Assembly: GCA_019414345.1 (NCBI GenBank)
Contig: DXMF01000026.1
Location: 1-64,000 of the forward strand
Direction of reading: 5' to 3'
DNA length: 64,000 bases
From: Collinsella sp.
GTDB taxonomy: Bacteria > Actinomycetota > Coriobacteriia > Coriobacteriales > Coriobacteriaceae
The notes beneath the pieces were generated by a model that ran no database searches, was not told where the DNA came from, and worked only from the letters and a program-made list of their open reading frames with translations. Below are positions 35,994 through 43,445 of this stretch, in pieces. The translations under genes and the position numbers were made by a program. Within the stretch, counting starts at the first letter, position 1. Every line of letters begins with the position of its first letter.

Positions 35994-36452
35994 TCAGTTC
36001 TCCAGCGGCTGCATGATCTCCAATATGATTCCATCTGGGTCCCGGAGGTAGAAGGCCCTGCTCCGGCCAAAGCCCTCCTGCCTAAAATCAAATTCCTGGG
36101 GAGAGGAAAAGCACTCCACACCCTGCTCCACCAGTTTTTGATAGGCCCTGTCGGCATCCTCCGTATAGAAGCAAAGCTCCGAAATGGAGGTGGTGAAGAG
36201 GTCCATGGGGATGCGCTGGACATCATCATTCACGAACTGGATGAGCTCCACCGGCGGCATATGCAGCTGATCCGAGCCGTTCAGATAAGCAACCCGGGCC
36301 TTGCAGTTTTCCCGCCTGAATATCGCCTCCGTCTCCTTTCCCTCCATCAGGATCTCCCCCTGATACCGAAGGCCCAGCACATCCCGATAAAACGTCACGG
36401 AACGGTCCAGGTCGCTGACGGTCAATCCGACATGATAGATTTGCCCAATCAT
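35994..36452 (-). CDS. VOC family (glyoxalase/dioxygenase fold) protein
   Basis: A 152-aa protein with paired beta-alpha-beta-beta-beta modules. HVGLTVSDLDRSVTFYRDVL begins the first, and ELCFYTEDADRAYQKLVEQG the second, ending FYLRDPDGIILEIMQP. His and Glu metal ligands are in place. The substrate is unknown; many members detoxify antibiotics or aldehydes. The start at 36452 is preceded by GGAGGAG; a longer frame upstream lacks such a site. Confidence 0.88.
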   Translation of the reverse strand: MIGQIYHVGLTVSDLDRSVTFYRDVLGLRYQGEILMEGKETEAIFRRENCKARVAYLNGSDQLHMPPVELIQFVNDDVQRIPMDLFTTSISELCFYTEDADRAYQKLVEQGVECFSSPQEFDFRQEGFGRSRAFYLRDPDGIILEIMQPLEN

Positions 36453-36608
36453 AGGCTCCTCCTCGTTAGTTGTTTTATGTTGACTCAACAAAGGCGTGAA
36501 TCAGGAAGACAGGCCCGGCTGATATCATCGCATTTACCCACCACGGTCGCTAGCGGTTTTGTTATCACTCTCGTACAAAGCTAAACTCAGGGCTTTGAGT
36601 TTTAGCCT

Positions 36609-36773
36609 CTATCTCAAAGGGCACGGCAACTTCCGAGCAACAGAGGACGAGAACGCCTTCATGAGCTCGGACTTGCCGGAGCGGCGTATCCCCGTGATCA
36701 CCTTGATGTCCCGGGTGCCCTCGAGCGCCCAGAGCCATTTCATGTACGCGTCGCGGTCTACCCATGCCATCAT
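36609..36773 (-). pseudogene. N-terminal fragment of an AAA_14/DUF4143-type ATPase
   Basis: A 54-codon frame starts behind AAGGAGCGG and reads MMAWVDRDAYMKWLWALEGT then DIKVITGIRRSGKSEL (Walker A). It stops just after the P-loop. Intact members have about 400 residues, so only the promoter and the first tenth survive. Confidence 0.65.
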
Positions 36774-36786
36774 CCGCTCCTTCTCG

Positions 36787-36822
36787 GTTTCGAAACTCGA
36801 ATAGTTTTATAGTTTCGAAACT
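36787..36822 (-). promoter_or_regulatory. two AGTTTCGAAACT operator-like palindromes
   Basis: The perfect 12-bp palindrome AGTTTCGAAACT (36811-36822) and a 10-bp copy GTTTCGAAAC (36787-36796) are 14 bases apart, directly upstream of the ATPase fragment. The design is like the repeats before the AAA ATPase at 18626. Confidence 0.6.
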
Positions 36823-36938
36823 GAGAAGGCGATGCGCCATCGGTTCGGGCAAATGCGTGCCGAAAGACTGGACAACCTGTGCAATTGTCGCCGGCCCGCA
36901 ATTGCGAGCACTCGGAGCGCGCGGCATCGTTCGTTTCG

Positions 36939-37372
36939 CTAAATCGGCTTGACGGGATGGCGGATCACGGTCTTGAGCTTCTCCGGCGCGCACTTGCGCG
37001 GGTCGGAGAGGTAAATCTCGTGATGGAGGCGGGATTCGGAGAAGTCGGGGGCATAGCTCTGTTCCGCTGCAAATGTTCGCATGGCCTCTATGGTCGCCGG
37101 CTCGCCGTCGTAAGGCCCGGTATGCATGCATTGAACGCAAAGGCCCTCGTCGACCCTTAGCAGCTCGACCGCCGAGAAGTCTAGCTTCTTTTTTGGCGGC
37201 GGCTTCCGAAACGGCCCAGTCGAAGTCCTCGCGAGTGACGAAATCGGGCAGACGGATGCACGAGATGAAGTTGAAGCCGTCCTTCCGCGCGCAATCGATC
37301 CCGCCATCGGTGTGGTCTTGCCACCAGAAGCCCTCGAGCGGCGGAACAACGAAGTCGAAATAGCCCTCGATT
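36939..37372 (-). pseudogene. GyrI-like domain protein, 5'-truncated and frameshifted
   Basis: The frame from about 37372 gives EIEGYFDFVVPPLEGFWWQD and LPDFVTREDFDWAVSEAAAK. At a run of six A (plus-strand T at about 37186-37191) the frame changes; with five A it continues KKLDFSAVELLRVDEGLCVQ and on to LHHEIYLSDPRKCAPEKLKT and a stop at 36939. This is the C-terminal two thirds of a GyrI-like small-molecule-binding protein. The N-terminus is lost at the junction with the toxin-like gene flank. Confidence 0.7.
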
Positions 37373-37488
37373 TCCCTCGGGCACGGGCGCGCCGCCGCAC
37401 CCCATGGCCTGTTTCTCGGATATTTGGGGTGCGCGGCGTTCAAAAATGCGGAGCGGTTCCACTTGGCTCGGGATTGAGCTGAGGCGCC

Positions 37489-37938
37489 CTATTTCTTGCC
37501 TTCCAGCAGGCCCACGATGCGATCGATGTCGACGGCGAAGCGGGGCCTTCCCTCGCGCTCGTAGCGGTCTAGGTACACCTGGCACTCGGAGACAATGCGC
37601 TTGGTGTTGCCGTCGATGATGCGCTGGAGTGTCTCGTAGTAGGCCGAGCCCTCGGTCCTGAAGCGGCGCTGGTAGGCCTTAGTTATGGGGAACATCTTGA
37701 TGTAGTGGATGCCGTGGCGGCAGCCGGGGCGCGTCGTGGGGCGGGGTGGCAGCGCAAAGTACTGGTCTTTGGGCACGTTGGGGGCGATATTGGAACGCAG
37801 CGGCACGGCGAAGTCCCTGCGCTTCCCGCGGAAACGCAGCCTCACCACCACGATGCAGGGGCGATTGTGCTTAAGCATGAGCTCGCGGTCGCCCTCGACA
37901 AGGTCGAAGAAATCCTGGGAGATGGATACGATCTTCAT
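37489..37938 (-). CDS. ToxN/AbiQ-like endoribonuclease toxin candidate
   Basis: A 149-aa basic protein. The layout resembles ToxN/AbiQ toxins of type III systems: an N-terminal MKIVSIS strand, RPCIVVVRLRFRGKRRDFAV then PLRSNI, a central loop, GIHYIKMFPI, and C-terminal helices beginning YYETLQRIIDGNTKRIVSEC. Type III toxins cut RNA and are held by a repeated RNA antitoxin encoded just upstream. Upstream here is the 281-bp structured element, but I see no tandem repeats in it. The assignment rests on pattern memory only. A second locus (27.76-28.2 kb) has lost this gene but kept the element. Confidence 0.5.
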   Translation of the reverse strand: MKIVSISQDFFDLVEGDRELMLKHNRPCIVVVRLRFRGKRRDFAVPLRSNIAPNVPKDQYFALPPRPTTRPGCRHGIHYIKMFPITKAYQRRFRTEGSAYYETLQRIIDGNTKRIVSECQVYLDRYEREGRPRFAVDIDRIVGLLEGKK

Positions 37939-37957
37939 CGGTTACGCCCCCTTCATA

Positions 37958-38238
37958 CGAAGCGGGGCCCGCATCGCTGCAGGCCCCTACAGGTGGGCGA
38001 TATTCTACGCCTTGCGGCACCCCGTCGCCCACGGAGGTTAAACGTACACGTAAGCCGTACTCTGAAAGCCGCGGCTTCCGGCAAGTAATTTATACCACGA
38101 AAGGTCGCTTTCAATGCGCATAGCTCGCAAAATAACACTCGCTGGGCCGCCACCCCTGGCAGTAACCCTCCAATCTTCATTGGAGTCAACAGGTCAATTC
38201 ATATAGTTATGGGGGTGTATCCTAAAGGAAATCAAATT
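37958..38238 (-). repeat. 281-bp structured non-coding element, right copy
   Basis: It differs from 27919-28199 at two positions that I can see. Potential stems: CTCCAAT/ATTGGAG (38168-38185), the palindrome AAGCCGCGGCTT (38066-38077), GTGGGCGA/TCGCCCAC (37993-38032) and GGGGCC/GGCCCC (37964-37987). A possible promoter with TTGATT lies at its guaA-proximal end. It fills the gap between the guaA stop and the toxin-like start, so it may be a leader or antitoxin-type RNA of the toxin-like gene. A 78-codon frame inside has no ribosome site and is not called. Confidence 0.8.
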
Positions 38239-38263
38239 AATACCCCTATAACTAAGGAATTTT

Positions 38264-39862
38264 CTACTCCCACTCGATGGTCGCCGGCGGCTTGGACGTG
38301 ATGTCGTAGCACACGCGGTTGGCGCCGGGGACCTCGGCAACGATGCGGCCGGAGATGCGAGCCAGCACGTCGTAGGGCAGCTTGGCCCAGTCGGCGGTCA
38401 TGGCATCGCTGGACTCGACGGCGCGCAGGATGATCGGGCGCTGGTAGGTGCGCTCGTCGCCCATGACGCCGACGGACTTGATGTCGGGCAAGACCGCGAA
38501 ATACTGCCAGCAGCTGTGCTCGGAGTTGCGCTCGCCGGTCTGCTCAAACAGGCGCTGGTTGTAGGCGTCGAGCTCCTCGCGCACGATAGCGTCGGCGTTC
38601 TTGAGGATCTCGAGCTTCTCCTTGTCGACCGCGCCGATGATGCGGATGGCCAGACCCGGGCCCGGGAAAGGCTGACGGAACACGATATGACCCGGCAGGC
38701 CCAGCGCCAGACCAAGTGCACGGACCTCGTCCTTAAAGAAGTGGTCGAGCGGCTCGATGAGGTCGAAGTGCACGCCCTCGGGGAACGGGATCAGGTTGTG
38801 GTGGCTCTTGATGGTGGCCGTCTTGCCGCCCGTCTTGCGCGCGCCGGACTCGATGATGTCGGGGTAGATGGTGCCCTGAGCCAGGTACTTGACCGGCTTG
38901 CCGTCGCACTCGAGCTGCTGCGCCACGGCAAAGAACTCTTTCCAGAACTGGGTACCGATGATGCGGCGCTTCTCCTCGGGCTCGGTAACGCCGGCCAGAA
39001 GTTCGGCATAGCGGTCCTCGGCGTGGACGTGGATAAAGTCGACATCGAACTGCTTGGTGAAGACCTCCTCCACCTGCTCGGGCTCGCCCTTGCGCAGCAG
39101 GCCGTGGTTGATGAACACGCAGGTCATCTGCTTGCCCACGGCGCGGGCACCCAGGGCAGCCACGACGGAGGAATCGACGCCGCCGGACAGGGCCAGAATC
39201 ACGCGGTCGTCGCCGACCTTCTCGCGGAACTCGGACGTCATGGTCTCGACCAGGTTGTCCATGCTCCAGTTGGGCTCCAGGCCGCAGATCTCAAACAGGA
39301 AGTTACTCAGCAGCTGTTGGCCATACTCGGAGTGCTTGACCTCGGGGTGGAACTGCGTGGTGAAAATCTTGCGCTCGACGCACTCCATGGCGGCAACCGG
39401 GCACACGTCGGTGCTGGCGGTAACGGTAAAGCCCTCGGGCACCTCGGACACGGCGTCGCGGTGGCTCATCCACACGGTCTGCTCCATGGGCGTAGAGTTA
39501 AAGAGCTTGGCGCCGGCAGTGCGCGTAATAGTGGCGCGGCCGTACTCGCCCACCTCGGAGTGGCCGACCTTGCCGCCGAGCGTCACGGCCGTGATCTGAT
39601 GGCCGTAGCAGAAGCCCAGGACGGGAAGGCCCAGGTCGAAGATGGCGGGATCGATGGACGGAGCGTCCTCGGCGTACACGGAGGCCGGGCCGCCAGAAAG
39701 GATGAGCGCAGAGGCGTTCATCTCGCGAATCTCATCGGCCGAGATGTCGCAGGGGACAATCTCGGAATACACGTTGAGGTCGCGGACGCGACGGGCAATG
39801 AGCTGACCGTACTGCGCACCAAAGTCGAGTACGAGGACCTTTGCGGAAGCCTTTTGATCCAT
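38264..39862 (-). CDS. guaA: GMP synthase (glutamine-hydrolysing), full length
   Basis: A 532-aa bifunctional enzyme converting XMP to GMP. The N-terminal class I amidotransferase has GFCYGHQ with the nucleophilic cysteine and QFHPEVKHSE with His/Glu. The ATP-PPase P-loop LALSGGVDSSVVAALGA follows, then INHGLLRKGEPEQ, the RQPFPGPGLAIRIIG motif and the C-terminal TIEWE. The ATG at 39862 follows AGGAGG by seven bases. Its 3' end is the apparent integration point of the island. It is one of two GMP synthases in the window. Confidence 0.97.
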   Translation of the reverse strand: MDQKASAKVLVLDFGAQYGQLIARRVRDLNVYSEIVPCDISADEIREMNASALILSGGPASVYAEDAPSIDPAIFDLGLPVLGFCYGHQITAVTLGGKVGHSEVGEYGRATITRTAGAKLFNSTPMEQTVWMSHRDAVSEVPEGFTVTASTDVCPVAAMECVERKIFTTQFHPEVKHSEYGQQLLSNFLFEICGLEPNWSMDNLVETMTSEFREKVGDDRVILALSGGVDSSVVAALGARAVGKQMTCVFINHGLLRKGEPEQVEEVFTKQFDVDFIHVHAEDRYAELLAGVTEPEEKRRIIGTQFWKEFFAVAQQLECDGKPVKYLAQGTIYPDIIESGARKTGGKTATIKSHHNLIPFPEGVHFDLIEPLDHFFKDEVRALGLALGLPGHIVFRQPFPGPGLAIRIIGAVDKEKLEILKNADAIVREELDAYNQRLFEQTGERNSEHSCWQYFAVLPDIKSVGVMGDERTYQRPIILRAVESSDAMTADWAKLPYDVLARISGRIVAEVPGANRVCYDITSKPPATIEWE

Positions 39863-40129
39863 GGTTTCCCCTCCTGTTGGCGGGGAGCCGGTGCCCACCC
39901 GCGTGAATGAACGAAAATAACTTTCATAGTGTACACGTAACCAGCGGTTCTGCGCCCGTCATAGCCATCAGAGCACGGCAAACGCACGACCTGGGCCCCT
40001 ATTTGACAGCAAGTGGAGCGTTACCAAACGTTACAGATGATGTAATACGTTTGAACATTGGACGCCCTGTGCCACAATACTGCCGAACGACTCCGCCTCT
40101 GCGGCGGCAAATACGATAGGAATACCAGC
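39863..40129. other. divergent intergenic region of guaA and asparaginase
   Basis: This region holds both promoters. No riboswitch-like fold or operator is obvious. Confidence 0.35.
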
Positions 40130-41143
40130 ATGAAGCGCATCCTTCTCATCGCCACGGGCGGCACCATCGCATCGACCGAGGACGGCAACGGCCTCTCCCC
40201 CGCCCTGACCGGTGAGGAACTCGCCCAGAGCGTCCCCGAGATCTCGGGCCTCTGCGAGCTCGACGTGGTGCAGCCCATGAACATCGACAGCACCAATATG
40301 CGCCCCAGTGACTGGATGCGTATCCGCGACGTCATCGTCGAGGGTTATGCCGACCACGACGGCTTCGTGATTCTGCACGGCACCGACACCATGAGCTACA
40401 CCGCGGCGGCGCTTTCCTACCTGATTCAGGACAGCCCCAAGCCCATCGTACTCACCGGCTCGCAAAAGCCCATGGGCAATCCCTTTACCGACGCCAAGCT
40501 CAACCTGTACCAGAGCCTGCTTTATGCGCTCGACGAGCACTCGCACGACGTCTCGATCGTGTTTGGCGGCGTAGCCATTGCCGGCACGCGCGCCCGCAAA
40601 CAGCGCACCATGAGCTTTAACGCGTTCATTAGCGTCAACTATCCGCCTATCGCCTATATCCGCAACGACCGCATCGTGCGCAACGGGCTTCACGGCACGC
40701 ATCAGGGCGAAAACCCGGTGCGTTTCTACGACAGCATCGACCCGCGCGTATTTGTCCTTAAGCTAACGCCTGGCGTGAACCCGGGTATCCTGGACGCCCT
40801 TGCCGACAGCTACGATGCTGTAATCCTGGAGACCTTTGGCATTGGCGGTATCCCCGAGTTTGGCGAGTCGGGCGAGTCGTTCCAAGAGGCGATTTTCCGC
40901 TGGGTCGATTCGGGCCGCACCGTCGTTATGACCACGCAGGTCCCCGAAGAGGGCCTTGACCTGGGTGTTTATGAGGTCGGCCGTGCCTACGCCGATCATC
41001 CGGGCATTTTGCGCGGCGACGACATGACCACCGAGACGCTCGTGGCCAAGACCATGTGGGCGCTCGGCCAGTCACACGATGCCGCCGAGATCCAGCGCCT
41101 GTTCTACAGCCAAGTCAACCACGACCGCATCCCGATGGCATAA
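40130..41143 (+). CDS. L-asparaginase, type I-like
   Basis: A 337-aa enzyme that hydrolyses asparagine to aspartate and ammonia. It shows the ATGGTIAS motif with the nucleophilic threonine near residue 12, VILHGTDTMSYTAAALS (second catalytic Thr-Asp pair) and VLTGSQKPM. With no signal peptide it acts in the cytoplasm, like type I enzymes. AGGAAT lies before the chosen ATG; the longer frame upstream has no such site. Confidence 0.9.
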   Translation: MKRILLIATGGTIASTEDGNGLSPALTGEELAQSVPEISGLCELDVVQPMNIDSTNMRPSDWMRIRDVIVEGYADHDGFVILHGTDTMSYTAAALSYLIQDSPKPIVLTGSQKPMGNPFTDAKLNLYQSLLYALDEHSHDVSIVFGGVAIAGTRARKQRTMSFNAFISVNYPPIAYIRNDRIVRNGLHGTHQGENPVRFYDSIDPRVFVLKLTPGVNPGILDALADSYDAVILETFGIGGIPEFGESGESFQEAIFRWVDSGRTVVMTTQVPEEGLDLGVYEVGRAYADHPGILRGDDMTTETLVAKTMWALGQSHDAAEIQRLFYSQVNHDRIPMA

Positions 41144-41165
41144 TTCAGTTGTCGACGGGTATCCC

Positions 41166-41384
41166 CTATTCGATACCCTCGAGAAGCTCTGACACCGTCA
41201 TGCCGAGTGCGGGCGCGATCTTAAATAGAACCTTGAGCGTGAAATTTGCCGTTCCATCTTCGATTCGGTCGAGGTAGGGTCGGCTGATTCCTGTCGCCAC
41301 ACAAAAATCAACCTTGGAGATACCAAGGTTCCTGCGCGTCTGCTCGACTCGCTTGCCAAGAATCTGTTTAGCACGTTCGTCCAT
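41166..41384 (-). CDS. XRE family helix-turn-helix regulator
   Basis: A 72-aa protein made of a single Cro/C1-type domain (RRNLGISKVDFCVATGISRP then YLDRIEDGTANFTL). It is divergent from a small gene of unknown function. A perfect 26-bp palindrome lies between them and is its likely binding site. No ribosome site is clear. Confidence 0.85.
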   Translation of the reverse strand: MDERAKQILGKRVEQTRRNLGISKVDFCVATGISRPYLDRIEDGTANFTLKVLFKIAPALGMTVSELLEGIE

Positions 41385-41412
41385 GCAGCCGAGTTTGAAA
41401 TGGAGCTGAACA

Positions 41413-41438
41413 AAAACGTAAACTATAGTTTACGTTTT
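41413..41438. promoter_or_regulatory. 26-bp perfect palindrome, operator
   Basis: AAAACGTAAACTA and its exact complement meet at 41425/41426, in the 76-base gap between the XRE gene and the divergent gene. The TATAGT centre overlaps a possible -10. Confidence 0.75.
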
Positions 41439-41460
41439 GCCGAATACACAGGAGTTTTCT

Positions 41461-41850
41461 ATGCCGGGTTCTTCGGTCCGCATGTACCGAGCCACGCTTC
41501 GCACAAACAGCGCACCGCCCAAGCTCGTCGTCGTTGAAGCCGAATGCCTTTCGCCCGATGAGCGCACAGCATTTGCATTGCTATCAAGTCGCGTCGCCGC
41601 CGTTCTGGTCCCTTGCCCGGCGCAAGGTGAACTTGCCATCCAATGCCAAACGCACAGCTGCCCGCTCAATCAGGCTGCCGTAATCGCAACCAGCCAACGC
41701 GGCCTGCCGCTCCTTCTAGAAGCCGGCATCGCACTCGCCCTTCGTGGCGCCGGATACGAAAACGAGACCGCCGCCGACATGGTCTTTAAACCACGATCGA
41801 GCGGCGGCCTCGCAGCAGCCATTGAATATATGTGCAGACTCGTTGCCTAA
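41461..41850 (+). CDS. small protein of unknown function paired with an XRE regulator
   Basis: A 129-aa protein that I do not recognise. It looks alpha/beta, with hydrophobic strands (KLVVVEAECL, VAAVLVPCPA, QAAVIATSQRGLPLLL) and no membrane helix. The ATG at 41461 follows AGGAG; an ATG at 41437 has none. The divergent XRE regulator and the shared palindrome suggest a regulated two-gene module, but there is no toxin signature. Confidence 0.65.
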   Translation: MPGSSVRMYRATLRTNSAPPKLVVVEAECLSPDERTAFALLSSRVAAVLVPCPAQGELAIQCQTHSCPLNQAAVIATSQRGLPLLLEAGIALALRGAGYENETAADMVFKPRSSGGLAAAIEYMCRLVA

Positions 41851-41859
41851 AAGGACAAG

Positions 41860-42243
41860 CTAGAAACCAAGGCCAAAGCCCGTTCCGGTAATCGCCGAGT
41901 ACATAAAGTAAACGTTAACCACGTTGAGGAACACACCCGTGATGCAACCGTTGCGCAGGTAGCGTTCGCACACGATACGCGCCATGGCGGCGGAGTCATC
42001 ATTGTTTTTAGCCTGGCGTCCTGCCGTAAAGTACGTCACCACGCTCAGCAGCAGGTTGAGCACCGGCAGCGCCAGCAACTCGTAGCTCTTGCCCCAGCGC
42101 GTCGCCTCGCCGGCGGCATTAAACTTTGTTGCCACCTCGGGACCAATGTTGGGGATAACACACGCTGCGACCACCAGCGGAATCACCGCAAGTATGAGCA
42201 GCGCAATACCCATGTAGCCGGCTTTTTTGCCATATTTAAACAT
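41860..42243 (-). CDS. DUF1648-type membrane protein
   Basis: A 127-aa protein with three hydrophobic segments (about 10-32, 57-72 and 100-120). The loop PEVATKFNAAGEATRWGKSY matches the DUF1648 pattern seen at the start of SdpI-like immunity proteins; the SdpI C-terminal part is not present. It starts 11 bases after ychF stops, so it is probably co-transcribed. Confidence 0.65.
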   Translation of the reverse strand: MFKYGKKAGYMGIALLILAVIPLVVAACVIPNIGPEVATKFNAAGEATRWGKSYELLALPVLNLLLSVVTYFTAGRQAKNNDDSAAMARIVCERYLRNGCITGVFLNVVNVYFMYSAITGTGFGLGF

Positions 42244-42254
42244 GTGCGTCGTCC

Positions 42255-43331
42255 TTACACGTTAAAGCGGAAGTGCACGACGTCGCCATCGGCCATGACA
42301 TAGTCCTTGCCCTCAATACGCAGCTTGCCGGCGGCCTTGGCGCCCTGCTCACCGCCGAGCTCGATGTAGTCGTCATAGCCAATGACCTCGGCCTTAATAA
42401 AGCCGCGCTCAAAGTCGGTGTGGATAACGCCGGCGGCCTGCGGGGCGGTCGCGCCCTGACGAACCGTCCAGGCCTTGACCTCCATCTCGCCGGCCGTAAA
42501 GAACGACTGCAGGCCGAGCAGCTTATAGGCCGCCTGCGCGAGCACGTCCAGACCGGGCTGCTCCAGGCCTAAGCTCTCCAGGTAGTCGGCCGCATCCTCG
42601 GGATCGAGCTCGGAAAGCTCGGCCTCGATCTTGGCGCAGATGGGCAGCGGCTTGACGCCATCGATGGGCGCCAGGTCCTCGTTGAGCATGTCCTCGTCTA
42701 CGTTGGCCACATACAGGATGGGCTTCATGGTGAGCAGGAACAGGCCCTTGGCGGCGGCGCGCTCCTCATCGGTCATCTCCATAGACGCGGCACGCTTACC
42801 CTCGTTGAGCCAGGCGAGCAGGCGCTTGGCGACCTCGAACTTGGGCATGAGCTCCTTGTCGCGCTTGGCCTCCTTCTCGAGCTTGGGCAGCTGCTTCTCG
42901 AGCGTACCCATGTCGGCCAGGATGAGCTCGGTCATGATGGTGTCGGCATCGCCGGCGGGATCGACGAACTCGCCCGTACGGCCCACCTCGCGCATGACGT
43001 TGGGGTCCTTAAAGTAGCGCACGACCTCGCAGATGGCGTCGGTCTCGCGAATGTTGGCCAGGAACTGGTTGCCCAAGCCCTCGCCCTCGTTGGCGCCCTT
43101 CACCAAACCTGCGATGTCGACGAACTCGACCGTCGCCGGCACGATGCGACCCGGGTTAACGATGTCGGCGAGCTTTTGCAGGCGGCTATCGGGCACGTCG
43201 ACGATACCCACGTTGGGGTCGATCGTGGCGAACGGATAGTTGGCGGCAAGGCCGGTCTTTTTGGTAAGCGCGGTGAACAGCGTCGACTTGCCCACGTTGG
43301 GCAGGCCCACGATACCGATGGAAAGGGACAC
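42255..43331 (-). CDS. ychF: YchF/OLA1 family ATPase
   Basis: A 358-aa member of the universally conserved YchF group, a ribosome-associated nucleotide hydrolase that prefers ATP. It shows IGIVGLPNVGKSTLFTALT (P-loop), FVDIAGLVKGANEGEGLGN (G3), a coiled-coil insert, NVDED and a C-terminal TGS-like domain with AGVIHTDFERGFIKAEVIGY. A GTG at 43331 follows AAAGGAG and gives the standard MSLSIGIVG-type start; the upstream ATG adds residues unlike the family. Confidence 0.95.
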   Translation of the reverse strand: MSLSIGIVGLPNVGKSTLFTALTKKTGLAANYPFATIDPNVGIVDVPDSRLQKLADIVNPGRIVPATVEFVDIAGLVKGANEGEGLGNQFLANIRETDAICEVVRYFKDPNVMREVGRTGEFVDPAGDADTIMTELILADMGTLEKQLPKLEKEAKRDKELMPKFEVAKRLLAWLNEGKRAASMEMTDEERAAAKGLFLLTMKPILYVANVDEDMLNEDLAPIDGVKPLPICAKIEAELSELDPEDAADYLESLGLEQPGLDVLAQAAYKLLGLQSFFTAGEMEVKAWTVRQGATAPQAAGVIHTDFERGFIKAEVIGYDDYIELGGEQGAKAAGKLRIEGKDYVMADGDVVHFRFNV

Positions 43332-43445
43332 GACAGCTCCTTTTGGTACAAGCATTTCAAACTGCATAAGTATAGCGCCGCCGCAGCATCTGGGCTAACC
43401 CGGACGCCACGGCGGCACGAATGAAGCAGAGATAGGGGTCGCTGA

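Larger units (their letters stand above)
28226..38280. mobile_element. tandem genomic island at the 3' end of guaA
   Basis: Three copies of the guaA terminal codons (28.23, 31.45 and 38.27 kb) delimit two segments of 3.2 and 6.8 kb. A 281-bp repeat is associated with the outer ends. The genes inside have a different composition from the surroundings, several are broken, and many look like Firmicutes genes. No integrase, relaxase or transposase gene is present, so the element is defective, mobilised in trans, or lost its integrase. The 3' end of guaA is a known integration site for islands in several bacteria. Confidence 0.65.

Noticed and set aside
37953..38189. Small frame (72-78 codons) conserved in both copies of the 281-bp element
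   Set aside because: No ribosome site, no low-complexity-free domain, and identity extends equally over non-coding parts, so conservation is not codon-driven.
37958..38238. Classical ToxI-type tandem repeats in the leader of the toxin-like gene
   Set aside because: I looked for 35-45-base head-to-tail repeats and found none; only hairpins are visible.
38516..39910. Plus-strand open frame of 464 codons over guaA
   Set aside because: Mirror frame of guaA with Leu/Gly/His-rich composition.
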